A stretch of 41,914 nucleotides of DNA, from contig JAAFJQ010000006.1 in NCBI GenBank assembly GCA_013298185.1, positions 1 to 41,914 of the forward strand. The letters are read 5' to 3'. The position numbers were made by a program, and so were the translations under genes. The notes beneath the pieces were generated by a model that was not told the DNA's origin, made no database searches, and saw nothing but the letters and a program-made list of their open reading frames with translations. This document shows, in pieces, positions 8,285 through 17,206 of the stretch. Each line of letters begins with the position of its first letter. The stretch's first letter is position 1. This stretch comes from Deinococcales bacterium. GTDB lineage: Bacteria; Deinococcota; Deinococci; Deinococcales; JAAFIG01.

Positions 8285-9238
8285 CTATCCCGCTTTTCTT
8301 TCCCATACGCCGCGTTTGATGGCTTGTTCCTCGAGTTGGCGCATCACTTCGCCACCGTCGCGCCAATGCAGAGCGTGGAGGTCAGCCACGCTGCGTTTGA
8401 GGATTTTTCCTGCGGCTTCGAGTAACCGATGCTCGAGGCTTTCGCCGCGCATGTTAAAGAGTTTTGTGCCAATGCTGAGTAAACGTTCGACTTTGGCATG
8501 GCTAAACAAGTCTTCGTCTGGGACTGCCCCGTGGTCATATTCCTCGAGTCCGTCGTCTATGTCTGGTGGGGTGGCTCGAGTTGGCATTGGCGCGGGTTCT
8601 TCGTCTTCAAAGCGGGGTTTTCTGGCATTGGTTGGGGCGTTGAGTTGCGAAGCGGGTTTGACCGCGATGCTCGAGAGTTTGGGGCGAGGGGTTTCTGGGA
8701 TTTCTTCGGGTTCTGGCTCAGCAACTCGAGCCACAGACGCAGGGCGAATGGTTTCTCGAGTCATGGGCGGTTCGGCTCGAGCGGGTTGCCTCTCCTCTAC
8801 TGCTCGAGGTTGTGGTCGTTCGTCTGCCACTCGAGGTTGTGGTCGTTCGTCTGCCACTCGAGGTTGTGGTTTATCCACCACCCGAGCCTCGAGTAAACCA
8901 GTTAATTCATCAAATTCTGGAGCAAATTGCGTGCCGTAACCTAGCATTCCAAGGGCGCGTCCAACCGCGCCTGTTTCGGCTTTCTCGAGGTAATCTGGAA
9001 AATGCGTTTTGTCTTCGCGTTTGGTGGCAGAAGCTGTTTTGATTGGACTGTTGGTTTCGTCCAGCACCGTGACGGTGGCTTGAACAATGGCATATGTGTC
9101 CTCGAGTTTGAGGATTTGACTTTGGATCGTGTAACGCAAGGCTTCTTCGTTGAGCCAGATCAAACGAGCGGCGACAGGCAAGTAATCCTTGCCTTTTAAG
9201 TTCATTAAGTGCTGACGCGGGTCAAAGGGCATAACCAA
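8285..9238 (-). CDS. Conserved protein of unknown function; N-terminal region reminiscent of Rad52/ERF-like ssDNA annealing proteins, disordered repeat-bearing middle
   Basis: FDPRQHLMNLKGKDYLPVAARLIWLNEEALRY...FPDYLEKAETGAVGRALGMLGYGTQFAPEF, then proline/arginine-rich (RPQPRVADE)n. Function is tentative. Confidence 0.8.
   Translation of the reverse strand: MVMPFDPRQHLMNLKGKDYLPVAARLIWLNEEALRYTIQSQILKLEDTYAIVQATVTVLDETNSPIKTASATKREDKTHFPDYLEKAETGAVGRALGMLGYGTQFAPEFDELTGLLEARVVDKPQPRVADERPQPRVADERPQPRAVEERQPARAEPPMTRETIRPASVARVAEPEPEEIPETPRPKLSSIAVKPASQLNAPTNARKPRFEDEEPAPMPTRATPPDIDDGLEEYDHGAVPDEDLFSHAKVERLLSIGTKLFNMRGESLEHRLLEAAGKILKRSVADLHALHWRDGGEVMRQLEEQAIKRGVWERKAG
8803..8870. repeat. 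In-frame tandem repeat, 27-bp unit, ~2.5 copies
   Basis: ctcgaggttgtggtcgttcgtctgcca starting at 8803, 8830 and 8857; encodes PQPRVADER-type repeats on the minus strand. Confidence 0.95.
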
Positions 9239-9317
9239 TTATATTCTGTCTCGAGCAGAATTGCTACCCTATTGCTAAGTGCATTTTGGGGATGCACCAA
9301 AAGGTTCTCGAGTAGCG

Positions 9318-10628
9318 CTAAGGCGAAATCACCAGTCCTTCAACATACTCGAGAATCCCAAGAGCGATACCGTAAGCAGCCCGATCTAAGTAACTTGAGT
9401 TTTTCAGTTGCAGCGCCTCGATTGGATGCGTGACAAAACCCATTTCAATTAAAATCGCGGGGCATTCACTGTACTTAATTACATAAAAATCTGCGACTTG
9501 CACCCCTCGGCTGGCTGCCGCTGTAGCGCCAAGCATGTGTGAAAGCACCCCCGCTGCTAAATCCTTGGAGGCTGCCACGCGCTCTGGTTGTGCCACCAAA
9601 GCGGTTAGCGGAGCTTCTGGGCTGGTGACAGTACTGGGGCTGTTTGGCTCGAGCGGTTCCCAAGTCCCAAAGCCATTGCTGTTTGGGGTGATTGGAGTAT
9701 CTGGGGTACTCGGAGCAACGGCAACATTGGCAGGTGCGGGCTGATTGTCCGCAGCACCAACGGACGAATCCGGCGGACTTGTCGGTGCATCAGGCGATGC
9801 AAGAGGCGATTCAGGACTGGCGGCTCGAGGGGCTGGCGCGGGGGTCACAAACCATGGTTTATGGCGTTGTGAATCATAGTAATACACTTCCATGCCGTAA
9901 GTGCTGTTCCATAAATTACGGGTAATCGCATTGGCATGAATCGAAACAAAAGCCGTTTTGCCTCGGCTGGCAACAGCTCGAGCATTCAAATCCGTGCGTT
10001 TGTCATTGGAGAAAACCCGAGCATCGGTGCGGGTCATTTCAATGTGAATACCCGAACCCTCGAGCCATTTTTTGACCCGAAAAGCGAGTGACAAATTCAG
10101 ACTGGCTTCAATTAAACCATTGCCCAAAGCACCTTGGTCATTGCCCCCATGCCCGGGATCAAGCACCACCGTAAATTGTTGACCCTTGGCTTTTTGAAGT
10201 GCCAAAGCCGCCACAGCTGGCATCTCGGAAATATCGCCATAAGCCCCAGAAAAATCCAGCACCAAACGAAATCCAGATTGACCAGCACTTGGCTCGAGAC
10301 GCTGCGCTCGAAAACCATGCCGACTCGAGACGCCTTGAGGTGTGGCAATCGTCGCAATGGCGTTACCACCACCATTTTCGAGGGTATAACCCGAAACCTC
10401 GGGCTTACCAAGGCGAACACTGGCAGGTGTGACAGCCTGACCAGAAAACGAGACTTTTAAGGCTGCTCCAAGTGCCTGAATCTGATACGGCGAATCAAAA
10501 GAAACATCAAACACCAAACGGGTATAACCCGCATAACTTGTCACCCGAGGTTGACCTAGGCTGGCAGCCAAAGACCAAGATGTGTTGAACGCCACGCCAA
10601 GAACCACCAGACAAAAAAAGCGCCACAT
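9318..10628 (-). CDS. N-acetylmuramoyl-L-alanine amidase with N-terminal AMIN domain
   Basis: VVLDPGHGGNDQGALG, VKKWLEGSGIHIEMTRT, FVSIHANA, CPAILIEMGFVTHPIEA; AMIN-like region TSYAGYTRLVFDVS; signal peptide; Pro-rich insertion. Confidence 0.94.
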   Translation of the reverse strand: MWRFFCLVVLGVAFNTSWSLAASLGQPRVTSYAGYTRLVFDVSFDSPYQIQALGAALKVSFSGQAVTPASVRLGKPEVSGYTLENGGGNAIATIATPQGVSSRHGFRAQRLEPSAGQSGFRLVLDFSGAYGDISEMPAVAALALQKAKGQQFTVVLDPGHGGNDQGALGNGLIEASLNLSLAFRVKKWLEGSGIHIEMTRTDARVFSNDKRTDLNARAVASRGKTAFVSIHANAITRNLWNSTYGMEVYYYDSQRHKPWFVTPAPAPRAASPESPLASPDAPTSPPDSSVGAADNQPAPANVAVAPSTPDTPITPNSNGFGTWEPLEPNSPSTVTSPEAPLTALVAQPERVAASKDLAAGVLSHMLGATAAASRGVQVADFYVIKYSECPAILIEMGFVTHPIEALQLKNSSYLDRAAYGIALGILEYVEGLVISP

Positions 10629-10673
10629 ACCCTAGATTAGCGCGAATTTTGCCAATTGGATGAGTAAGCCTGT

Positions 10674-11537
10674 TTAATTTTCTGGATGCCGACGGCGTGA
10701 ACGGCGACGGCGCTTGTTTTTACGTTCGCCAGTTTCGCGCTCAGGGTTAGGACTTTGTGCCTGAGCGGCTCGAGGGGCTTCTTGGGTAGCTCGAGCTGGT
10801 TGAGGCTGCTGACCACCTCGAGCTTTGGGGTTATTAGGCATTTGACGCGGTTCTGGCTGACGTTGCTTTTGCCGACCTCGAGGTTGTTGCTTATCTTGTG
10901 GTTTGCCTTGGCGGTTTTCTTGGCTACGACTGAGGGTAGATTCCAAAACAAAACGCCCCATGGCTTGCACAAACTTAAGTGGGCGATACGGCGCATCGCG
11001 TTCAATGTAAATAAAACCCATCCCGGGGCGCAAATAATAAGCTCGAGCCAAGACTTCACCCCATGGCGTCTCGACGAGTTCATCATCCAATCGGGTAATC
11101 AATACTGTGCCACCAACCATTGGCACACGCAACGTTTCAACACTGGGGTCGAGGTCGCGCAGCAACTGCACCACCGAAAGCGGATCGTGGTAATCCTGCG
11201 TCAAAGCCTGAGTTGCTTCATCGCGGTTTTGGCGTAATGTCACCACACCAGCCCGCCGGTCAAACAGCGTTTCAAAAATACGCCCATTGTCGTTCTCACT
11301 AAACTGCACAGGCAAACGCAATTGAGTATCAAACCTCGAGATTTGAATGCGCCGCGACGCACCAAGACCACCTTGAAAAATCGCTTCACGGCGAATCAGG
11401 AACTGCCCCTTATCAAATTGGGTCATCCAGCGTTCAGAACCAGCATTTGCCCCAGCGAAAGTCAGTGAAAAATGAAATTCCTCGGCCCGAAGCGGCAAAG
11501 GCTTCCAAGGCTCGAGGGGTTGAGTTGCTTCAGTCAT
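10674..11537 (-). CDS. Conserved hypothetical protein with basic disordered C-terminal tail
   Basis: Long ORF with globular N-terminus and KQQPRGRQKQRQPEPRQ...KNKRRRRSRRRHPEN tail; 4-bp overlap with the upstream small ORF. Confidence 0.82.
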   Translation of the reverse strand: MTEATQPLEPWKPLPLRAEEFHFSLTFAGANAGSERWMTQFDKGQFLIRREAIFQGGLGASRRIQISRFDTQLRLPVQFSENDNGRIFETLFDRRAGVVTLRQNRDEATQALTQDYHDPLSVVQLLRDLDPSVETLRVPMVGGTVLITRLDDELVETPWGEVLARAYYLRPGMGFIYIERDAPYRPLKFVQAMGRFVLESTLSRSQENRQGKPQDKQQPRGRQKQRQPEPRQMPNNPKARGGQQPQPARATQEAPRAAQAQSPNPERETGERKNKRRRRSRRRHPEN

Positions 11538-11752
11538 GGCAGTAGGGTATCAGAGCCGAGTGAGAATGCCAACCCAAGCGTTGTGTCCTGCCAACCCAAG
11601 CCCGCCACAATTCTTTGTCTTGACCAACCAATCAAATGCTCGAGTTCTAACAACAGAGCTTCGGCTCGCGGGTCATCTGGCTCGAGTTGACGCAGGGCTG
11701 CCCAAAGTGCATTGCGTTTTTCTAAGAAATCACGGTTCACAAAGATATTCAC
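11534..11752 (-). CDS. Small hypothetical protein
   Basis: 72 aa, MNIFVNRDFLEKRNALWAALRQLEPDDPRAEALLLELEHLIGW; ATGA-type overlap with 10674-11537 suggests translational coupling. Confidence 0.65.
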   Translation of the reverse strand: MNIFVNRDFLEKRNALWAALRQLEPDDPRAEALLLELEHLIGWSRQRIVAGLGWQDTTLGLAFSLGSDTLLP

Positions 11753-11845
11753 CTCGAGTCACGGGATTCAGACTATCAATTTTTGGGTTGTACTGATGCT
11801 CGCAGAAACTCCAAATCGAATCCTCGAGAATGGTATAAAAACCAG

Positions 11846-12412
11846 ATGCCGCTCAGGTTCTCCCAAACCTTCTTTTCCATTTTACCCGAAGAACAAACCA
11901 GCAAGATACTTGCGGTTCTCGAGGAAGCAGGGCTTGAAATGTTCTTGCAAAAATATCCCTTTCATTCGCTCGAGTTCCGCTCGGATGTGCGGCTAAAAAC
12001 CAGTGTAGTTCAAGGTTTTTATAGTTACCAAACCCAAGATGCCAAAGTCAATGTAGATCGTGACACAAATGATTTTGCTGCTACATATAAACAGCAAGAT
12101 TTTTGGAGTATCAGTTCCTTAGCCAAAACACCCATTGATGCCGTTCGCGGTACACTCATCCACGAAACTGGTCATCACATCCACAACCTCTTAAAGTCAG
12201 AGCAGCCAGATATTTTTCGTCATACCATGTTGATGCCACGCAGCAGTGCCTTGAGCCAATATGGAATGCAGAACAACCCTGAGTATTTTGCCGAAGCCTT
12301 GGCAGCCTATGTTTTTCAAAGAACCGAGCTGTTGGTTCAGGATAAACTTGGATATGATATGATTGTGCTAGCGTTGAATGCACTTAATCTTCAACTAAAG
12401 GAAATTGTATGA
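11846..12412 (+). CDS. Putative zincin-type metallopeptidase
   Basis: GTLIHETGHHIHNLL (HExxH) with a downstream possible third-ligand helix NPEYFAEALAAYV. Start taken at MPLRFSQTFF; the ORF opens at 11783. Confidence 0.78.
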   Translation: MPLRFSQTFFSILPEEQTSKILAVLEEAGLEMFLQKYPFHSLEFRSDVRLKTSVVQGFYSYQTQDAKVNVDRDTNDFAATYKQQDFWSISSLAKTPIDAVRGTLIHETGHHIHNLLKSEQPDIFRHTMLMPRSSALSQYGMQNNPEYFAEALAAYVFQRTELLVQDKLGYDMIVLALNALNLQLKEIV

Positions 12413-12609
12413 CTCAAATCATTGAAATAGAAAAAATAGACAGTGCTACACTGTCCAATGATTTGTATATGGCTTTTTTTGAAGAACGCTTAAGTAAAAC
12501 TATGTATGACACCATTATTTCAGAACTGCAAACTCGAGCAATGCATCCAGATGTACTCATGAGTCTGGTCGTGCTTGGTTTACCTGAATGGCAAAAAAAG
12601 TATCTTTAG
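12409..12609 (+). CDS. Small hypothetical protein coupled to the zincin gene
   Basis: 66 aa MTQIIEIEKIDSATLSNDLYMAFFEERLSKTMYDTIISELQTR...; ATGA overlap with the stop of the zincin gene. Confidence 0.7.
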   Translation: MTQIIEIEKIDSATLSNDLYMAFFEERLSKTMYDTIISELQTRAMHPDVLMSLVVLGLPEWQKKYL

Positions 12610-12661
12610 ACTTGTAAACTTAAGAGGACGTATTATGGGTGCTGAAATCTGCGGTATCTAA

Positions 12662-13081
12662 ATGTTTATGGAATTTCTTCTTATCACACTTGGGTCTTTT
12701 TTCTGGTTTTGGCTTGCTGAAAATGGTAGGGGATTCCTGTACAACAGGTTTTCGAGTTACCAAATTGCCAACGATGTGCTTCGACATCAATTGTTTTTTA
12801 TATCAGAATTCTCAGTCCCTATTAATACTTTGACACATATGCGCCTTTCATACGAGTCTCCTTTTGAAATTGAGAAAGATTTGCTGGTTTATCAATTTCA
12901 ATTACCTTTACAGGACAGCTTGGTTATCATTCACCAGAAAAATGGCAAAACAATAAAAAACATCGCCTACCCTGAGAATTTGTTCCAATTAAGAGGCGAA
13001 ATTTTTGCCAATGTTTCTTTGCTTAATAAGCAAATCGAAATAAACCACAACCTAGAAATCAAAAACCAGTCTGTTTCCTGA
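12662..13081 (+). CDS. Hypothetical membrane-anchored protein
   Basis: 139 aa, N-terminal hydrophobic segment MFMEFLLITLGSFFWFWLAENG; AT-rich region. Confidence 0.6.
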   Translation: MFMEFLLITLGSFFWFWLAENGRGFLYNRFSSYQIANDVLRHQLFFISEFSVPINTLTHMRLSYESPFEIEKDLLVYQFQLPLQDSLVIIHQKNGKTIKNIAYPENLFQLRGEIFANVSLLNKQIEINHNLEIKNQSVS

Positions 13082-13106
13082 GTTCTAAAAACACCAAAAT
13101 ACCCCC

Positions 13107-14597
13107 ATGAAAAGGATGCTTTTTTCCCTGCTGGCGGCATTGGCTTGCTCAAGTGCGGCTGGCGCTCAAAAATTCATTGGTAGCCCCGCTCAGGATTTGT
13201 TTGACCAAGCCTCGTTTTTCCTCGAGACCCAGTATTTTGGTCCTAGCCAAGTGAACATGCTTTCGCTCATTGCCAAGTACCAACTCGAGGTGGATAAGGC
13301 TTGTGAAACCACCCAACTCAAATGCACGTATGAAACCGTCGAACCGCTTGTGGCGGCGATGATGGATGAACTCCAAGACCTCCATGCGTTTTACATGAGT
13401 CCTGCTATCTTGGCGGCTGAAAACCAACAAAGCACGGGTACGGTCACATCGCCTGCGCCGCGCATGGGTTTTAGTCATGGGGCATTTGCTGAGTACCAAA
13501 AACAAACCGTGACAGTCGGTGGTTTCTCGCCAGCCTTGCTTGATTTGGTGGCTAAAGGCGAACTAAAATTCCTGAGCTTTGATCGTTTGATTCTGAATGT
13601 CGTCTCTGGTAGCCCCGCCGAAAAAGCTGGTTTTCGCTATGGGGACAGATGGATTGGTTACAACAACACCCGTTTCTCGAGTTTTAGCAATGTCACAGAT
13701 TACGCTACATTTTTAGCTGCTCTGACCCCAAAAATACAGGCTCGAGAGAAAGTGGTTTTTAACTTCTTACGCGGTGCAAATAAAACGCCCGTCAATATCG
13801 AAGCCTCGGGCGACATCATCAACACTGCGCCGTTTCCAACCATGTTTATTGATGAGAACAACATTGCCAACATTCAAATCACCGATTTTTTGGTCAATGG
13901 CGTTGCCCAACAATTCCATGCCCTTGTGAAAACCGCGATGGATAAAAATGTCAAAGCCATCATGCTCAACTTACGCGGTAGCCGAGGCGGCTATGCTTCT
14001 GAAAGCCTGATGTCACTTGGCGCATTGATGGACAACCCAGACACAATTCGTTTTGTACCTCGCTACAACGCCGTCCAAAACACCAATGAGGAAGTCTGGC
14101 TGAAAAATACTGCTACTTACGTGGTGCGAAAACTTGATGGCACGGAACTGTATAGCAGCAGCATCAAAAACCCAGTTTTGTACAAAGGCGCATTGGGCTT
14201 GTTGGTGGATGGCGGTTGTGCCAGCGCCTGCGAATACTTGGTCAGCCGCGTTCAACGCGCCAAACGCGCTCCAATTGTTGGTTTACCAACCACGGGTATT
14301 GGCAACACCAACACCTTTCGCTTTGCTCTTGCCAATGGCGGCGCAGCCTCGATGCCAACCGTGCGGACATTCTGGTCGGATGGCACACCCATGCCCAGCA
14401 ATATCACCCCAGATTTCCAAACTCCAGATGCCGAGTACACCTTGTTCAGTACAGGGCGTGATGTTGGTGTGGAAAAAGTCCTCGAGACCCTTGGTATCAA
14501 GCTCTCGAGCCAACCGAACAGCATGATGCAAACACCACAACTACCCACATGGGGAGCTTACCAAGCAAGAATCTTAAGGCAGCCCACAAGCAACTAA
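13107..14597 (+). CDS. S41-family (C-terminal processing type) peptidase with PDZ-like region
   Basis: Signal peptide; GSPAEKAGFRYGDRWIGYN (PDZ); VKAIMLNLRGSRGGYASESLMSLGALM; LLVDGGCASACEYLVSRVQ (S41-type serine region). Confidence 0.85.
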   Translation: MKRMLFSLLAALACSSAAGAQKFIGSPAQDLFDQASFFLETQYFGPSQVNMLSLIAKYQLEVDKACETTQLKCTYETVEPLVAAMMDELQDLHAFYMSPAILAAENQQSTGTVTSPAPRMGFSHGAFAEYQKQTVTVGGFSPALLDLVAKGELKFLSFDRLILNVVSGSPAEKAGFRYGDRWIGYNNTRFSSFSNVTDYATFLAALTPKIQAREKVVFNFLRGANKTPVNIEASGDIINTAPFPTMFIDENNIANIQITDFLVNGVAQQFHALVKTAMDKNVKAIMLNLRGSRGGYASESLMSLGALMDNPDTIRFVPRYNAVQNTNEEVWLKNTATYVVRKLDGTELYSSSIKNPVLYKGALGLLVDGGCASACEYLVSRVQRAKRAPIVGLPTTGIGNTNTFRFALANGGAASMPTVRTFWSDGTPMPSNITPDFQTPDAEYTLFSTGRDVGVEKVLETLGIKLSSQPNSMMQTPQLPTWGAYQARILRQPTSN

Positions 14598-14793
14598 ACC
14601 CATCTCATACGCAAAAAAAGCCTCCCCTACCGTTAGGTAGTGGGAGGTGGCAGGCGTAGCGACCCTGCCCGTAAGGTGCGTCTTAGGGTCAAGAAGCCTG
14701 ACGGAGGGGTCTGCGACATGTTTATTGCAAGCAAGACCCCTTTGGACTCGAGCCGCAAAAGTTTTTGGTGACAATCTCAAGGTATAATCCGCC

Positions 14794-15783
14794 ATGCAAT
14801 ATAGAAAGCTGGGAAAAACGGGGCTTGAAGTCTCCGAGATTGGTTTTGGTGCATGGGGCATCGGCGGTGGCATGTGGGGCGCGAGCAACGATGCTCAAAG
14901 CATGGCGGCTCTCGAGCGAGCCATAGAACTGGGCTTAAATTTTATTGACACGGCTTTTGATTATGGCAACGGTCATTCGGAAAGCATTGTTGGACGGGTG
15001 GTGACTGAGAGCGGCAAAAAATACGGCTCGGAATTGTTGGTTGCTACCAAAATCCCACCAAAAAACCGAATTTGGCCCGCTCGAGCTGACTCGAGTTTGT
15101 CTGAAGTTTTTCCCAAAGCCTACATTTTTGAGTACGTTGAAAAAAGCCTCGAGAACCTTGGATTGCCGCACATTGACCTGATGCAGTTTCATGTCTGGCA
15201 AGATTCTTGGGCTGCCCAAGACGAATGGAAAGAAGCCATCGCTGAAATTACCAAACAAGGGCTGGTCAAACACTGGGGTATCAGTATCAATGATTTTCAG
15301 CCAGACAACGCGATTCTCGCCATTGAAACAGGTTTAATCAGCGTGGTGCAAGTGATTTTTAATTTGTTTGAACAATCCCCTCGAGCCAAATTATTTCCTG
15401 CTTGCGAAAAGCATAACATCGGTGTGATTGCTCGAGTACCGCTTGATGAAGGTGGTTTAACCGGTCAGATTCGCCCTGATACGGTTTTTGCCCCCGATGA
15501 CTGGCGCAGCGAGTATTTCAAAGATGACCGCAAACTCGAGTTGTCCATGCGCTTAAAACAAATCGAGCAGACCATGAAGCAGTTCGAGTTGCAAATCCCG
15601 ACCCTTGCCGAACTTGCTCTGCGTTACTGCTTATCGGATACTCGAGTCAGCACGGTGATTCCGGGTATGAGAAGCGCTTCTCGAGCTGAGCAGAACTGCG
15701 CTTTTTCCGATGGGCGTTTGCTCACTGCCGCCGATGTGAAAGCTCTCGAGCCTCATGCGTGGAACAAGAATTGGTACGAGTAG
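14794..15783 (+). CDS. Aldo/keto reductase
   Basis: MQYRKLGKTGLEVSEIGFGAWGIGGG, NFIDTAFDYGNGHSESIVG, ELLVATKIPP, KHWGISINDFQPDNA, STVIPGMRSASRAEQN. Confidence 0.95.
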   Translation: MQYRKLGKTGLEVSEIGFGAWGIGGGMWGASNDAQSMAALERAIELGLNFIDTAFDYGNGHSESIVGRVVTESGKKYGSELLVATKIPPKNRIWPARADSSLSEVFPKAYIFEYVEKSLENLGLPHIDLMQFHVWQDSWAAQDEWKEAIAEITKQGLVKHWGISINDFQPDNAILAIETGLISVVQVIFNLFEQSPRAKLFPACEKHNIGVIARVPLDEGGLTGQIRPDTVFAPDDWRSEYFKDDRKLELSMRLKQIEQTMKQFELQIPTLAELALRYCLSDTRVSTVIPGMRSASRAEQNCAFSDGRLLTAADVKALEPHAWNKNWYE

Positions 15784-15856
15784 GAGCGAGAGAAAAGGTT
15801 AAAGAGGAAAGAGGAAAGTAATTTGTTGCCTTCGTCCTTTATCCTTCGTCCTTCGT

Positions 15857-17155
15857 CTAGTTTTCCTTCTTAGCCGCACTCGGTTTCACAGGCTTTGGAC
15901 GCACCAAATCGGCTGGGCGAATGACTTTTTTCAAGGCAGCATTGATCAGTTGGAAGGCTAAGCCTGTTTCGTCTCGGGTGATTAAATTCTGGCTCGAGTC
16001 GTTCATGTAGACGTAAATCACTTTGTCGCCCGATAAGGTTTCTAAAAAGCCCGAATAGGTTAAAACCCGAGCCGTGTTGCCGCTTTTTCCACCGTAATAT
16101 TTGAATGGAACTCGGATATAGCTGCGACCTTTGCCGTGGTACATGATGTCTCTGAAACGCTTTTGGGCATTGGTGCTGAGGTCGGTGCTGACAAAGGCAT
16201 TCCACAAAAACCGCGCCCATTCATGTGGGGTGCTGGCGTTTTGCAGGTTTCGGTCTATTTGGCTCATGGTTTCTACACCACCATTGCGCCCTGCAAAATA
16301 GCCTTGGTCTAGGTAACGGCGCAGTGTTTCAGCACCAATGCTCTGGGCTTTTTCGTCTAGGCGTTCAGCCAGCGCCAACTGGGTTTCGTAAGGCGCTGTT
16401 GCAAAGCGCTTGGTGGCTGCCACCAGACCATATTTGGGGAAGTCCGCGCCGCCCAGACCTGCTTGGGCTGTCCACCATGTTTTGGTGGGCAGTAAAAGCC
16501 TTGTATTGCAAAGGTTTAAGCGTTGCGCCGTGGGTTGCAAACCATCCAAGCCGACGCGCCGAAACAAAATATCGGTGGCAGTGTTATCCGACCAAGCAAT
16601 CATTGCCATGCCAAGGTCAAGCAGTTTGGAGTTGTCATACGGGTAGCGCCCATAACTTTGGTTGGCTCGAGTGACATTAAAACGTTCCTCGGGTTTGATC
16701 GTGCCAGCGTCTATGCCGCGCATGACTTCAAATAGAACACTGGTCTTAAAATTGCTCGCCAAAGGAAACTGCCCTTGAGGATTCAGGTATGTGACCTGCT
16801 CGAGCTTAAAATCCTTTGTGCCTCGAGCAAAACGCCCAACGAACAAACCCACCCTCCCCGTGATGCCTTTGGGGATGGGTGGGGGTTTCAGGAACTGAGT
16901 TGAACTTGGTGGTATGGCGCACCCAGCCGCATTGACCGAAGCAGAAGAAACTGGAGTTTCAATTGGCTTGGCTGGGGTTAAGACCACCCTCGAGACGGTC
17001 TGGCTCGAGGAGGTTGCTACTGTCTGGCTCGAGGAGGTTGCTACTGTCTGGCTCGAGGTGACAGCTGGTGGTGTTGCGGGTTGTAACACAACGGTTTGAC
17101 CGCCGTTGGTGCAGCCAAATAATCCAAAGAGTAAAACCAAAACAAGCAAACGCAT
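15857..17155 (-). CDS. Class A beta-lactamase-like serine hydrolase, lipoprotein-type signal
   Basis: SNFK (SxxK), SDN (WSDNTATD), KSG (GGKSGNTARV) motifs; N-terminal lipobox-like LLFGLFGCTN. Confidence 0.87.
   Translation of the reverse strand: MRLLVLVLLFGLFGCTNGGQTVVLQPATPPAVTSSQTVATSSSQTVATSSSQTVSRVVLTPAKPIETPVSSASVNAAGCAIPPSSTQFLKPPPIPKGITGRVGLFVGRFARGTKDFKLEQVTYLNPQGQFPLASNFKTSVLFEVMRGIDAGTIKPEERFNVTRANQSYGRYPYDNSKLLDLGMAMIAWSDNTATDILFRRVGLDGLQPTAQRLNLCNTRLLLPTKTWWTAQAGLGGADFPKYGLVAATKRFATAPYETQLALAERLDEKAQSIGAETLRRYLDQGYFAGRNGGVETMSQIDRNLQNASTPHEWARFLWNAFVSTDLSTNAQKRFRDIMYHGKGRSYIRVPFKYYGGKSGNTARVLTYSGFLETLSGDKVIYVYMNDSSQNLITRDETGLAFQLINAALKKVIRPADLVRPKPVKPSAAKKEN
17000..17060. repeat. 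In-frame tandem repeat, 24-bp unit, ~2.5 copies
   Basis: ctcgaggaggttgctactgtctgg starting at 17004, 17028 and 17052; encodes SSQTVATS repeats on the minus strand. Confidence 0.95.
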
Positions 17156-17206
17156 CGCTTGAGCATTCTGACATGGATTGGTTAATTTGCAAGTTACAGA
17201 TAAAGA

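Noticed and set aside
8285-9238. Calling this gene ddrA/Rad52
   Set aside because: The EKAETGAVGRAL motif is suggestive of ssDNA-annealing proteins, but the N-terminus does not match the DdrA I remember; needs HHpred before naming.
13107-14597. S41 protease judged inactive because it lacks the CtpA-type lysine motif
   Set aside because: The Ser-containing GCASACE segment is retained, and S41 subfamilies differ in catalytic residues; sequence alone cannot decide.
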